This document shows, piece by piece, positions 1 to 9,089 of a DNA stretch of 64,000 bases; position 1 is the stretch's first letter, and each line of letters begins with the position of its first letter. The notes beneath the pieces were generated by a model. It was not told where the DNA came from and did not search any database. It saw only the letters and a list, made by a program, of their open reading frames with translations. Both the position numbers and the translations under genes were made by a program. Source of the DNA: Bacteroides stercorirosoris (GTDB lineage: Bacteria > Bacteroidota > Bacteroidia > Bacteroidales > Bacteroidaceae); the NCBI RefSeq assembly GCF_900142015.1, contig NZ_FQZN01000003.1, positions 283,727 to 347,726 of the forward strand, read 5' to 3'.

Positions 1-2775
1 ATTCTTCTTCTTCTTTGTTTGCCTTGTCTGGCGCAGGCAAAGAATATAACGGTTAGCCGCCTCACTTGTGAAATGCAGGAGGGAATGGTGATTGTTGAGG
101 GTTATCCCCGTCTGGGATGGGCTATGTCGTCATCCGAAAACGGGACGAGGCAGACCGCCTATCAGGTTGAAATTCGTGAAACCTGCACGGGACGTTCTGT
201 CTGGAACAGCGGAAAAGTTAAGTCTTCTCAAAGCCAGTTAATATCCACTCAAGAGGCTGACATTCATCGTTACAGTCCCTATAGTTATGTTTGGCGTGTG
301 CGCGTTTGGGATGAAACGGATGCGCCGTCCGAGTGGAGCCGTGAGGCGAAATTCCGTTTAGCTCCCGAGGGCTTTTCTTCTGCAAAATGGATTGGCGCCA
401 TCACCCGTGAAGATGCCCGTCTGCCCGAAGGACGGAGATTTCATGGCGCAGAGTTGAAGAAGCCGGAAGTTAAAGCGGCCTGGGCGGCTGTGGACACATT
501 GGCTAAGAAAAGCATTTGTCTGCGCCGGGAGTTCAGGACTGATAAGAAAGTGGTGGAAGCCACCGCATCAGTCTGCGGTCTGGGATTTTATGAATTCTCC
601 CTGAACGGGAAGAAAGTAGGCGACAGTGAGTTTGCCCCGCTTTGGAGCGATTATGATAAAAGCGTGTATTATAATACGTATGATGTAACGGAATTGTTGC
701 AGAAAGGTGAAAATGTCGCCGGTGTTTTGTTGGGTAACGGCTTTTATAATGTGCAGGGCGGGCGTTATCGTAAATTGCTGATAAGTTTCGGAGCTCCGAC
801 TCTTTTGTTTTCATTGGTCATTAATTATGAGGATGGAACGCGGGAGACAATCTATTCGGATAACGACTGGAAATACGATTTGAGCCCTATCACTTTTAAT
901 TGCATTTACGGGGGAGAAGATTATGATGCGCGCCGTGAACAGGAAGGATGGAATAAAATCGGTTTCAATGACAGGCAATGGCGTCCGGTAGTGGTTCAGG
1001 AAGCTCCGAAGGGAATGCTTCGTCCGCAGAAGGCGGCTCCGGTAAAGATTATGGAGCGCTATGACATTCAGAAGGTGACGAAACTTACGCCTGAACAGAT
1101 TCTTTCTGCCTGTAAATCAACCAAAAGAACGGTCGATCCTTCTGCCTTTGTACTGGATATGGGGCAGAATCTGGCTGGTTTCCCGGAGATTACCGTGCGT
1201 GGAAAGCGGGGGCAAAAGGTCACTTTGATAGTTGCCGAGGCCTTGACCGATGAAGGTGCTTGCAATCAGCGTCAGACGGGACGCCAGCATTATTATGAAT
1301 ATACCTTGAAAGGTGAAGGCGACGAGACCTGGCATCCCCGTTTTTCTTATTATGGCTATCGTTACATCCAGGTGGAAGGGGCGGTGCTGAAGGGACAGAA
1401 GAATCCGGGAAAACTGCCTGTCCTGAAAAACATTCAGTCGTGCTTTGTCTATAACTCGGTACGAAAGGTATCTACGTTCGAGTGTTCCAACCCCATCTTC
1501 AATGCGGCTCATCGTCTGATAGAGAAAGCCGTGCGTAGCAATATGCAGTCGGTGTTTACGGATTGTCCCCATCGTGAAAAGCTGGGTTGGCTGGAACAGG
1601 TGCACCTCAATGGCCCGGGCTTGTTCTATAATTATGATCTCACAGCCTTTGCCCCTCAGATAATGCGGAATATGGCAGATGCCCAGCATGCCAATGGAGC
1701 GATGCCTACGACTGCACCGGAATATGTGGTTTTTGAAGGTCCGGGAATGGACGCTTTTGCCGAATCTCCGGAGTGGGGAGGAGCTTTGGTCATTTTTCCG
1801 TATATGTATTATGAAACATACGGAGACGATTCACTGATAAAGAAATACTATCAGAATATGCGCCGCTATATTGATTATTTGTCTACCAGGGCCGATAATC
1901 ATATTCTCTCTTTCGGCCTGGGCGACTGGTATGATTACGGGGATTTCCGTGCCGGTTTCTCCCGGAATACACCGGTTCCGTTGGTAGCCACGGCGCACTA
2001 TTACATGAGCGTTGACTATTTAATTAAAGCGGCATCTATTGTAGGCAATGATTATGATGTCAGATATTACAGTTCTTTGGCATACGACATCATAGTTGCG
2101 TTTAATGAACGCTTTCTGAATCATGATACGGCACAATACGGCACGGGAAGCCAGTGCAGCAATGCATTGCCGCTTTTCCTCCGGCTCACTCAAAGCGCCG
2201 GACACCAGGGCATCTATGAAATGGATCATCGCCTGAACCGGAAGGTCTTCATGAACCTTGTGAAAGATGTGGAAGCTCATGGCAACCGGTTGACCACCGG
2301 TGATGTAGGCAACCGCTATCTGATCCAGACGTTGGCCAATTACGGTGCGGATGAACTTATCTATAAGATGTTCAACCACGAAGAAGCACCGGGATATGGA
2401 TTCCAACTCAAGTTTGGCGCCACAACTCTGACGGAACAGTGGGACCCCCGCCAAGGCTCTTCCTGGAATCACTTTATGATGGGACAGATTGATGAATGGT
2501 TTTTCAATTCGCTGGCCGGAATCCGTCCGTATGTTAAGAATGGATACCAGATTGTTGGTATTGCCCCGAAACCGGTTGGTGACCTGAAATATGTGAAATG
2601 CTCTTATGATACTCCTTACGGTGTGATAGCTGTAGACTGGACTTATGAGAGTGGAACGTTTACGTTGAATCTTTCTGTTCCGGTAAATACAACCGCAGTC
2701 GTTACCCTTCCCGGAGAGATAGCGCCGAAAGAGGTACAAAGCGGAACATACCAGTTTGTAGTGAACGAAAAATAA
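1..2775 (+). CDS. GH78 alpha-L-rhamnosidase (5' end outside window)
   Basis: Exported alpha-L-rhamnosidase of family GH78. The frame is open from base 1, where it encodes a Leu-rich stretch ending in CLAQA, the tail of a signal peptide, so the true start lies upstream of the window. A TTG at 19 is not a credible start. Visible order: N-terminal beta-sandwich domains (about residues 30-330), the conserved stretch TDCPHREKLGWLEQ at the start of the (alpha/alpha)6 barrel, WYDYGD further on, TLTEQWDPRQGSSWNH near the substrate pocket, and a C-terminal beta domain. It lies 11 bases upstream of GH28 and is probably cotranscribed with it. In a rhamnogalacturonan setting it should release terminal L-rhamnose. 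Family assignment is firm; the exact linkage is inferred. Confidence 0.9.
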   Translation: MLLLLCLPCLAQAKNITVSRLTCEMQEGMVIVEGYPRLGWAMSSSENGTRQTAYQVEIRETCTGRSVWNSGKVKSSQSQLISTQEADIHRYSPYSYVWRVRVWDETDAPSEWSREAKFRLAPEGFSSAKWIGAITREDARLPEGRRFHGAELKKPEVKAAWAAVDTLAKKSICLRREFRTDKKVVEATASVCGLGFYEFSLNGKKVGDSEFAPLWSDYDKSVYYNTYDVTELLQKGENVAGVLLGNGFYNVQGGRYRKLLISFGAPTLLFSLVINYEDGTRETIYSDNDWKYDLSPITFNCIYGGEDYDARREQEGWNKIGFNDRQWRPVVVQEAPKGMLRPQKAAPVKIMERYDIQKVTKLTPEQILSACKSTKRTVDPSAFVLDMGQNLAGFPEITVRGKRGQKVTLIVAEALTDEGACNQRQTGRQHYYEYTLKGEGDETWHPRFSYYGYRYIQVEGAVLKGQKNPGKLPVLKNIQSCFVYNSVRKVSTFECSNPIFNAAHRLIEKAVRSNMQSVFTDCPHREKLGWLEQVHLNGPGLFYNYDLTAFAPQIMRNMADAQHANGAMPTTAPEYVVFEGPGMDAFAESPEWGGALVIFPYMYYETYGDDSLIKKYYQNMRRYIDYLSTRADNHILSFGLGDWYDYGDFRAGFSRNTPVPLVATAHYYMSVDYLIKAASIVGNDYDVRYYSSLAYDIIVAFNERFLNHDTAQYGTGSQCSNALPLFLRLTQSAGHQGIYEMDHRLNRKVFMNLVKDVEAHGNRLTTGDVGNRYLIQTLANYGADELIYKMFNHEEAPGYGFQLKFGATTLTEQWDPRQGSSWNHFMMGQIDEWFFNSLAGIRPYVKNGYQIVGIAPKPVGDLKYVKCSYDTPYGVIAVDWTYESGTFTLNLSVPVNTTAVVTLPGEIAPKEVQSGTYQFVVNEK

Positions 2776-2786
2776 TCAATAACAAT

Positions 2787-4130
2787 ATGACTATGAAACT
2801 CAGAATAACCCTTTTCTTCCTCTTCTGTTTTTGTGTAACTATTGCGCTCCGTGCGGAACGGGTGGATATGATTAAGGCAGGTGCGGCAACAGACGGGAAG
2901 TCCTTGAATACACGGCTGATAAACTCTACCATCGACCGCCTGAATGCCAATGGCGGAGGAACGCTTTACTTTCCCGCCGGAACTTATCTGACAGGAAGCA
3001 TCCATTTGAAAAGTAACATAACCCTCGAACTGGAGGCAGGGGCCACCTTGCTGTTCTCCGATAACTTTGACGATTACCTGCCTTTTGTGGAGATGCGTTA
3101 CGAAGGGGTGATGATGAAGAGCTTCCAGCCTTTGATTTATGCCGTAGATGCGGAGAACATCACCATCAAGGGAGAAGGAACTCTGGATGGCCAGGGAAAG
3201 AAGTGGTGGATGGAGTTCTTTCGCGTCATGATTGACCTGCAAGATAACGGCGTTCGCGATATAAATAAATACCAGCCGATGTGGGATAGGGAGAACGATA
3301 CGAAGGCCATTTATGCTGATACGAACGAAGATTATGTCGGTACGCTGCAACGTCGTTTCTTCCGTCCTCCATTCATACAGACTGTCCGTTGTAAGGGAGT
3401 CAAAATAGAGGGTGTGAAGATTATCAACTCTCCATTCTGGACAGTGAATCCAGAGTTTTGTGAGAACGTGGTGGTAAAAGGAATCACCATTCATAACGTA
3501 CCTTCTCCCAATACGGATGGAATTAATCCGGAATCTTGCCGGAACGTGTATATCAGCGATTGCCACATTTCGGTAGGCGATGATTGTATAACGATTAAAT
3601 CCGGTCGGGATGCGCAAGGACGCCGTCTGGGAGTACCTTGTGAGAATATTACAATAACCAATTGTATCATGCTTGCCGGACATGGCGGAGTAGTGATTGG
3701 CAGTGAAATGAGCGGAGGAGTCCGTAAAGTGGCTATTTCTAATTGTATTTTTGATGGAACCGACCGTGGCATCCGGCTTAAATCGACCCGCGGGCGGGGA
3801 GGAGTCGTCGAAGATATCCGTGTCAGCAATATTGTGATGAGCAATATCAAAAAGGAAGCCGTGATTCTGGATTTGAAGTACAGCAAGATGCCTCTCGAAC
3901 CCAAGAGCGAGCGTACTCCCATATTTCGTAATGTGCACATCAGCGGGATGACTGTGACGGACGTTAAAACTCCGATAAAGATTGCCGGCCTGGAAGAAGC
4001 TCCGATATCCGACATTGTACTGCGTGACATCCATATCCGGGGTGCCGGGCAGAAGTGTGTGTTTGAAGACTGTGAGCGTATTACGCTGGATGATGTCACC
4101 GTCAACGGTGAAGAAGTGAAACTTAAATAA
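2787..4130 (+). CDS. GH28 polygalacturonase-type pectin hydrolase
   Basis: Secreted GH28 right-handed beta-helix enzyme, 447 residues, acting on alpha-galacturonide linkages of pectin. A signal peptide is visible (hydrophobic FFLFCFCVTIALRA after a short basic start). The complete GH28 active-site set is present: NTDG (D244), DD at 265-266, GHG at 298-300 and RLK at 330-332, so it should be active. It sits 11 bases after the GH78 gene and 14 bases before the esterase gene, the same trio (GH78, GH28, pectin esterase) expected for stripping and trimming a galacturonan backbone. Homology to the B. thetaiotaomicron RG-II GH28 is suspected from context only. Start chosen at MTMKL; the second Met is equally possible. 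Confidence 0.93.
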   Translation: MTMKLRITLFFLFCFCVTIALRAERVDMIKAGAATDGKSLNTRLINSTIDRLNANGGGTLYFPAGTYLTGSIHLKSNITLELEAGATLLFSDNFDDYLPFVEMRYEGVMMKSFQPLIYAVDAENITIKGEGTLDGQGKKWWMEFFRVMIDLQDNGVRDINKYQPMWDRENDTKAIYADTNEDYVGTLQRRFFRPPFIQTVRCKGVKIEGVKIINSPFWTVNPEFCENVVVKGITIHNVPSPNTDGINPESCRNVYISDCHISVGDDCITIKSGRDAQGRRLGVPCENITITNCIMLAGHGGVVIGSEMSGGVRKVAISNCIFDGTDRGIRLKSTRGRGGVVEDIRVSNIVMSNIKKEAVILDLKYSKMPLEPKSERTPIFRNVHISGMTVTDVKTPIKIAGLEEAPISDIVLRDIHIRGAGQKCVFEDCERITLDDVTVNGEEVKLK

Positions 4131-4144
4131 CATGATACAGAAAT

Positions 4145-6100
4145 ATGAAACGAATTATTTTCTCCGTGCTTCTTGCCGCATCTCTTTCGGCAGAAGCACA
4201 AACGCAAACTTATGAGACGGCATTTGCCCGTCCGCTGAATGAAGTACTGGCGGATATTCAACAACGTTTTGGCATCCGTTTGAAGTATGACATAGATACG
4301 GTAGGAAAAGTATTACCATACGCGGATTTTCGTATCCATCCTTATTCAGTAGAAGAATCCCTGACGAATGTATTGTCACCTTTCGATTACAAATTTGTCA
4401 AGCAGGGGGCGGATATGTATAAGTTGAAAGCTTATGAATATCCCCGCCGGACGGATGCTGATGGTGAAAAGATGCTGGCCTATCTCAATTCCTTTTATGC
4501 GGATAAAGAGGCTTTGGAACTCCGTGCCGATTCTTTGAGAAAAGAGGTTCGCCAGCGTTTAGGCATTGACGCTTTGCTGGCTCAATGTGTGAAGTCAAAG
4601 CCGGTTCTTTCGAAGGTGAGGAAATTTGACGGCTATACGGTACAGAATTTTGCACTCGAAACGCTTCCCGGACTCTACGTCTGCGGTTCCGTTTATGTCC
4701 CTAAATCGAAAGGGAAACATGCGCTTATCATCTGTCCGAACGGACATTTCGGTGGCGGGCGTTATCGCGAAGACCAGCAGCAGCGTATGGGAACCTTGGC
4801 GCGTATGGGTGCCGTTTGTGTGGATTATGACCTTTTCGGCTGGGGAGAGTCCGCCTTGCAGGTGGGCAGTGCGGCACATCGCAGTAGTGCGGCACATACC
4901 ATTCAGGCTATGAACGGACTTCTGATTCTTGACTATATGCTTGCTTCCCGTAAAGATATTGATGTGAACCGTATCGGAGTAAACGGAGGGTCCGGTGGCG
5001 GGACGCAAACAGTTTTGCTGAGTGTGCTCGACGGGCGTTTTGCGGCTTCGGCACCGGTGGTGAGCCTTGCCTCTCATTTCGACGGAGGGTGTCCCTGTGA
5101 GAGTGGTATGCCTATCCAGCTTGCTGCGGGAGGAACCTGTAATGCCGAACTGGCTGCAATTTTTGCTCCTCGTCCGCAGTTGGTAGTGTCTGATGGCGGA
5201 GATTGGACTGCAAGCGTCCCTACGCTGGAATTTCCCTATCTGCAACGTGTTTATGGATTTTACGGTGCAAAAGATAAAGTGGTGAATGTGCATCTGCCGA
5301 AAGAGAAACATGATTTCGGTCCCAATAAGCGGAACGCTGTTTATGATTTCTTTGCCGAAGTCTTCGATTTGGATAAGAAGATGCTGGATGAGAGTAAAAT
5401 CACTATTGAGCCGGAATCTGCCATGTATAGTTTTGGCGAGAAAGGTGAGTTGCTTCCGGAAAGCGCGGTTCGTTCATTTGATGGAATAGCCGTCTACTTT
5501 GATAAGAAAGCTTTTGCCCGATTGAAATCAGATGCTTCTCTTGAGAAAAAGGCAAACGAATGGGTGGCTTCTTTGAATCTGGACGATGACAAGAAAGCCG
5601 GTTTTGCTGCAACCGCTGTGTACAATCATTTGCGTAAAGTTCGTGACTGGCATAATGAACATCCTTATACTACTATTCCTGCCGGTATCAATCCTCTGAC
5701 CGGCAAACCGCTGAGCAAGCTGGACCGTGAAATGATAGCCGATTCTGCCATGCCGGAAGAAGTTCATGAAAAGTTGATGAAAGATTTACGCAGAGTGCTG
5801 ACAGAAGAACAAGTGGAACAGATCCTTGATAAATATACGGTTGGTAAAGTGGCTTTCACTTTAAAGGGATATCAGGCTATTGTTCCCAACATGACGGAAG
5901 AGGAAACAGCTTTTGTGCTGGAACAGTTGAAGTTGGCTCGTGAACAGGCTATTGATTATAAGAACATGAAGCAGATTTCCGCAATCTTCGAAATCTATAA
6001 AACCAAGTGTGAGCAGTATTTTAATGAGCATGGCCGTAACTGGCGTCAGATGTTCAAAGACTATGTAAATAAGAGAAAAGCGGAAAAAGCAAAAAAGTAA
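4145..6100 (+). CDS. Three-domain pectin esterase (CE19-like) with STN-type and DUF3826 domains
   Basis: Exported carbohydrate esterase, 651 residues. Signal peptide ends SAEA. Residues about 25-100 look like a short secretin/TonB N-terminal (STN-like) fold. Residues about 110-430 form an alpha/beta hydrolase with nucleophile elbow GGSGG (S283) and a likely catalytic His at 389 in EKHDFG. Residues about 460-640 match my memory of DUF3826. From recall, the pectin methylesterase BT1017 that founded CE19 in B. thetaiotaomicron has this kind of architecture; I could not search to confirm. Its likely job is removing methyl (or acetyl) esters from galacturonan so GH28 can cut. If methyl, it releases methanol, notable next to corrinoid methyltransferases. 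A perfect hairpin terminator overlaps its stop codon. Confidence 0.75.
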   Translation: MKRIIFSVLLAASLSAEAQTQTYETAFARPLNEVLADIQQRFGIRLKYDIDTVGKVLPYADFRIHPYSVEESLTNVLSPFDYKFVKQGADMYKLKAYEYPRRTDADGEKMLAYLNSFYADKEALELRADSLRKEVRQRLGIDALLAQCVKSKPVLSKVRKFDGYTVQNFALETLPGLYVCGSVYVPKSKGKHALIICPNGHFGGGRYREDQQQRMGTLARMGAVCVDYDLFGWGESALQVGSAAHRSSAAHTIQAMNGLLILDYMLASRKDIDVNRIGVNGGSGGGTQTVLLSVLDGRFAASAPVVSLASHFDGGCPCESGMPIQLAAGGTCNAELAAIFAPRPQLVVSDGGDWTASVPTLEFPYLQRVYGFYGAKDKVVNVHLPKEKHDFGPNKRNAVYDFFAEVFDLDKKMLDESKITIEPESAMYSFGEKGELLPESAVRSFDGIAVYFDKKAFARLKSDASLEKKANEWVASLNLDDDKKAGFAATAVYNHLRKVRDWHNEHPYTTIPAGINPLTGKPLSKLDREMIADSAMPEEVHEKLMKDLRRVLTEEQVEQILDKYTVGKVAFTLKGYQAIVPNMTEEETAFVLEQLKLAREQAIDYKNMKQISAIFEIYKTKCEQYFNEHGRNWRQMFKDYVNKRKAEKAKK

Positions 6101-6114
6101 CATTTTCCGCTTTT
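6076..6114 (+). terminator. Intrinsic terminator at end of esterase gene
   Basis: Perfect 12-bp stem AAAAGCGGAAAA (6076-6087) pairing with TTTTCCGCTTTT (6103-6114), loop containing the stop codon of the esterase gene. It separates the secreted pectin enzymes from the mutarotase/GH31/methyl-transfer genes, suggesting two transcription units or attenuation between them. Confidence 0.6.
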
Positions 6115-6139
6115 AAATACAAACCTTAAACATAATTGG

Positions 6140-6856
6140 ATGAAAACACTTACGTTGAGAATTGGGATTTGGCTTTTGGGAATGTCGGGTATATTGTTAG
6201 CATGTACTTCCCAATCAGCTAAAAACAAGGATATATCTTATGCTTCTATTATAGAAGTCATTGAAACTAATGATACGATTCTGTCTGGAGAATTGATGGC
6301 AGTCTGCGCAAGATGCGATATTCCCGTGACGTCAGTCTATCGATGGAAAAATCATTTAATTGTCTATGATGTTATGTCCGATTCAGAAATTGAGGGTATC
6401 CGGAAGCAACTTTCGGCTGTCTCTCCGAATTCTATAATCAAAATATATGAAACACCTTTTTATGTCTTCGACAGGAACTGTTGTGAATCGAAGACAGAAG
6501 CTGTAAAGTGGAAACATACCATTATGACAGCTAATCTGGTTCAGGATTCGGTAATGCAACAGGAATATATGGATTATCATGCCACTCAGTTCGAGAAGTG
6601 GCCGGAAGTGGCCTATGGTTTCTGCAAAGCCGATTTTCAACAATTACTGGTATTCAGAAATGGGAGACAACTGATGTTGGTTATCAGCATACCCGAAGGC
6701 AAGAGTCTGGACGAGTTGGATCCGAAAACAACAGAAAACAATCCGAGAGTAAATGAATGGAACACCATTATGGCCAACTATCAGGAAGGTATAGAAGGAA
6801 GTGCTCCTGATGAAAAATGGGTTTTATTTAATCCTGTCATGAATAATAAAGAATAA
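6140..6856 (+). CDS. Lipoprotein with C-terminal L-rhamnose/L-fucose mutarotase (RhaM-type) domain
   Basis: A 238-residue lipoprotein: signal with lipobox ILLAC followed by TSQS. Residues about 140-235 resemble the RhaM/DUF718 sugar mutarotase family, including the conserved DYHATQFEKWPEV segment (candidate catalytic His147) and a closing WVLFNP. Classic RhaM is about 100 residues and cytoplasmic. Here there is a membrane anchor and an extra 100 or so residues (about 35-130) that also look like an alpha/beta half-domain and may be a second, degenerate copy. Role: interconverting anomers of a freed deoxysugar (rhamnose or fucose) in the periplasm. It follows the terminator by 25 bases and stops 2 bases before the GH31 start, so it is very likely cotranscribed with it. 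The catalytic role is an inference from family motifs. Confidence 0.65.
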   Translation: MKTLTLRIGIWLLGMSGILLACTSQSAKNKDISYASIIEVIETNDTILSGELMAVCARCDIPVTSVYRWKNHLIVYDVMSDSEIEGIRKQLSAVSPNSIIKIYETPFYVFDRNCCESKTEAVKWKHTIMTANLVQDSVMQQEYMDYHATQFEKWPEVAYGFCKADFQQLLVFRNGRQLMLVISIPEGKSLDELDPKTTENNPRVNEWNTIMANYQEGIEGSAPDEKWVLFNPVMNNKE

Positions 6857-6858
6857 CT

Positions 6859-9069
6859 ATGATACAAACAAACTATCAATTATTTGATTTCCTCGATTTT
6901 AATCCGGAACTGAATGAAGGAGATAGCTTATGGAGAGCCTGCCGCCCTATTGCCATTGAAGAAAGAGACGGGGATATCTACATTACGGTTCCCTTTCAGA
7001 AGCAAAACAATTCCAATGAAATAACTCCGGACCTTACCGAAGCCAGGAAAAACTATTTATTAAGATTAAGTGCTTACGGTGATAAGATACTTCGTGTTTC
7101 TATGGAAATCGGTGATGAAGTGATGGAAACTTCTGAAATGCTCCAGTTGGATTCCCGCTTGGGAAAGATGCCTCTTACTTATGATAAAAAGCAGGAAGAA
7201 TGGATTATCAGAAATCTGGAAGGGACTAAAAAGTCGGTTGTGAGTTTTAGTGAACCGGAAATAGAGTGGTGGAGTGATCTTCAACCGGCTCCTCAGGAAA
7301 CAATTGATATTCGTTTCTTTCCGGACGGAAAGCACGAAGTAAAAATATCGGCATACGATATGTTTTCACCTGCCCGGCACGATGCTTTTGCTCTCGCTTT
7401 TGTAGAGAGAAAGGGCAAAGCGGCCCGTGCAACTCTTTCTTTTCATGCAAAAGCAGATGAATGTTTTTATGGAACCGGAGAACGGTTTGCTAAAATGGAT
7501 CTTTCAGGAAAAACGATTCAATTGCGGAATCAGGATGCTCAGGGAGTCAATAACCGGAGAGCCTATAAAAACATTCCTTTCTATTTATCCAGCGAAAATT
7601 ATGGCTTATTCCTCCATACTTCATCATTTGCTAAATTTTCCTTGGCCGACCATTCCACCCGTTCTGCACAGATAATGGTGAATGAGGCGCTTATAGATTG
7701 TTTTATTATCGGTGGTGAAACTCCGGAAGAAATATTATTCGGTTATCGTCAGTTAAGCGGATTTCCATCGATGCCTCCGTTGTGGAGTTTTGGTGTATGG
7801 ATGAGCAGAATGACGTATTTCTCGGCAGATGAAGTGAAACAGATATGTGATCGGTTACGTGAAGAAGATTATCCTTGTGATGTTATTCATCTGGATACCG
7901 GCTGGTTTGAAACTGATTGGCTCTGTGAATGGAAATTTAATGAAGAGCGTTTTCCTGAACCGGAAAAATATATCCGGGAACTGAAAAGTAAAGGTTATCG
8001 TGTAAGCCTTTGGCAATTACCATATATAGCCTATACTGCCCGGCAGTATAAGGAAGCTACTGAGAATAATTACATCAGTAAGAGTGAGAAAAAGATACAG
8101 GGAGCTTCTAATTTCAGTGTGCAGGACTATGCCGGTACAATTGATTTTACTTATGATAAAGCCGTAGAATGGTATAAGAACTTATTGAAAGAATTACTGG
8201 ATATGGGAGTAGTTTGTATAAAAACTGATTTTGGAGAAGATATTCATCTGGATGCGGCTTACCATTCGATGTCTCCTGACAAACTGCATAATCTTTATCC
8301 ATTACTTTATCAAAAGGCAGCTTACGAAATTACGAAAGAAATCACCGGTGATGGTATTATCTGGGCACGGGCTGGTTGGGCAGGATGTCAACGTTATCCT
8401 TTGCATTGGGGAGGAGATTCAGCTTGTTCATGGGATGGCATGGCCGGTTCTTTGAAGGGAGGACTTCATTTAGGCTTGTCAGGCTTCGGGTTTTGGAGTC
8501 ATGATGTACCAGGATTTCATGGTGTACCTAACTTCATGAATTCTGTCTTACCGGACGATATATATGTCAGATGGACACAATTTGGTGTGTTTTCTTCTCA
8601 TCTTCGCTATCATGGTTCTGCCAAACGGGAACCTTGGTATTATCCTGAAATTGCACATATTATAAAGAAGTGGTGGAAATTAAGGTATAAGCTCATTCCT
8701 TATATTGTGGAACAAAGTGAAAAAACTACCCGAACTGGATTCCCGGTACTGCGGTCTCTGATCATACAACATCCTGATGATAGAACTTGCAGACATATTG
8801 ATGACCAGTATTATTTCGGTGATAATATGCTTGTTGCTCCCGTTATGAATGCCGAAAACAAACGGGATATTTATCTGCCGGAAGGAAAATGGGTTCATTT
8901 CTTCTCCGGGGAGGTTTACGAAGGCAGGCAATGGTTGAGAGATCAATATGTACCTTTGGAGAAGATGCCGGTTTTTGTAAAATGCGGTGCTTCAATTCCT
9001 ATGTATCCTGAAGATGTCTGTTGTACGGATCAGATGGACTTGTCAAAAACAGAATATATTATTTACTAA
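6859..9069 (+). CDS. Cytoplasmic GH31 alpha-glycosidase, alpha-xylosidase-like
   Basis: GH31 enzyme, 736 residues. No signal peptide (starts MIQTNYQLFDF), so it should be cytoplasmic, unlike nearly every other glycosidase in the window. Nucleophile Asp457 lies in KTDFGED and the acid/base Asp520 in HWGGDSACSWDGM. The KTDFGE form is typical of the YicI/alpha-xylosidase branch rather than alpha-glucosidases with a WxDMNE motif. It is tightly packed between the mutarotase (2 bases) and the first UroD-family methyltransferase (20 bases), and shares the transcription unit with a sodium symporter. This argues that it cleaves an imported small alpha-glycoside. In RG-II the only alpha-xyloside is 2-O-methyl-xylose linked to fucose. 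Substrate assignment is inference. Confidence 0.88.
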   Translation: MIQTNYQLFDFLDFNPELNEGDSLWRACRPIAIEERDGDIYITVPFQKQNNSNEITPDLTEARKNYLLRLSAYGDKILRVSMEIGDEVMETSEMLQLDSRLGKMPLTYDKKQEEWIIRNLEGTKKSVVSFSEPEIEWWSDLQPAPQETIDIRFFPDGKHEVKISAYDMFSPARHDAFALAFVERKGKAARATLSFHAKADECFYGTGERFAKMDLSGKTIQLRNQDAQGVNNRRAYKNIPFYLSSENYGLFLHTSSFAKFSLADHSTRSAQIMVNEALIDCFIIGGETPEEILFGYRQLSGFPSMPPLWSFGVWMSRMTYFSADEVKQICDRLREEDYPCDVIHLDTGWFETDWLCEWKFNEERFPEPEKYIRELKSKGYRVSLWQLPYIAYTARQYKEATENNYISKSEKKIQGASNFSVQDYAGTIDFTYDKAVEWYKNLLKELLDMGVVCIKTDFGEDIHLDAAYHSMSPDKLHNLYPLLYQKAAYEITKEITGDGIIWARAGWAGCQRYPLHWGGDSACSWDGMAGSLKGGLHLGLSGFGFWSHDVPGFHGVPNFMNSVLPDDIYVRWTQFGVFSSHLRYHGSAKREPWYYPEIAHIIKKWWKLRYKLIPYIVEQSEKTTRTGFPVLRSLIIQHPDDRTCRHIDDQYYFGDNMLVAPVMNAENKRDIYLPEGKWVHFFSGEVYEGRQWLRDQYVPLEKMPVFVKCGASIPMYPEDVCCTDQMDLSKTEYIIY

Positions 9070-9089
9070 TTACTGAATTAAAATAGCAG

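Noticed and set aside
1117..1689. 190-codon minus-strand frame inside the first GH78 gene
   Set aside because: Shadow of a well-supported gene, with no domain or start context.
2643..4133. Long minus-strand open frame of 496 codons opposite the GH28 gene
   Set aside because: It mirrors a strongly supported gene with intact GH28 catalytic motifs, has no recognisable domain and no operon context.
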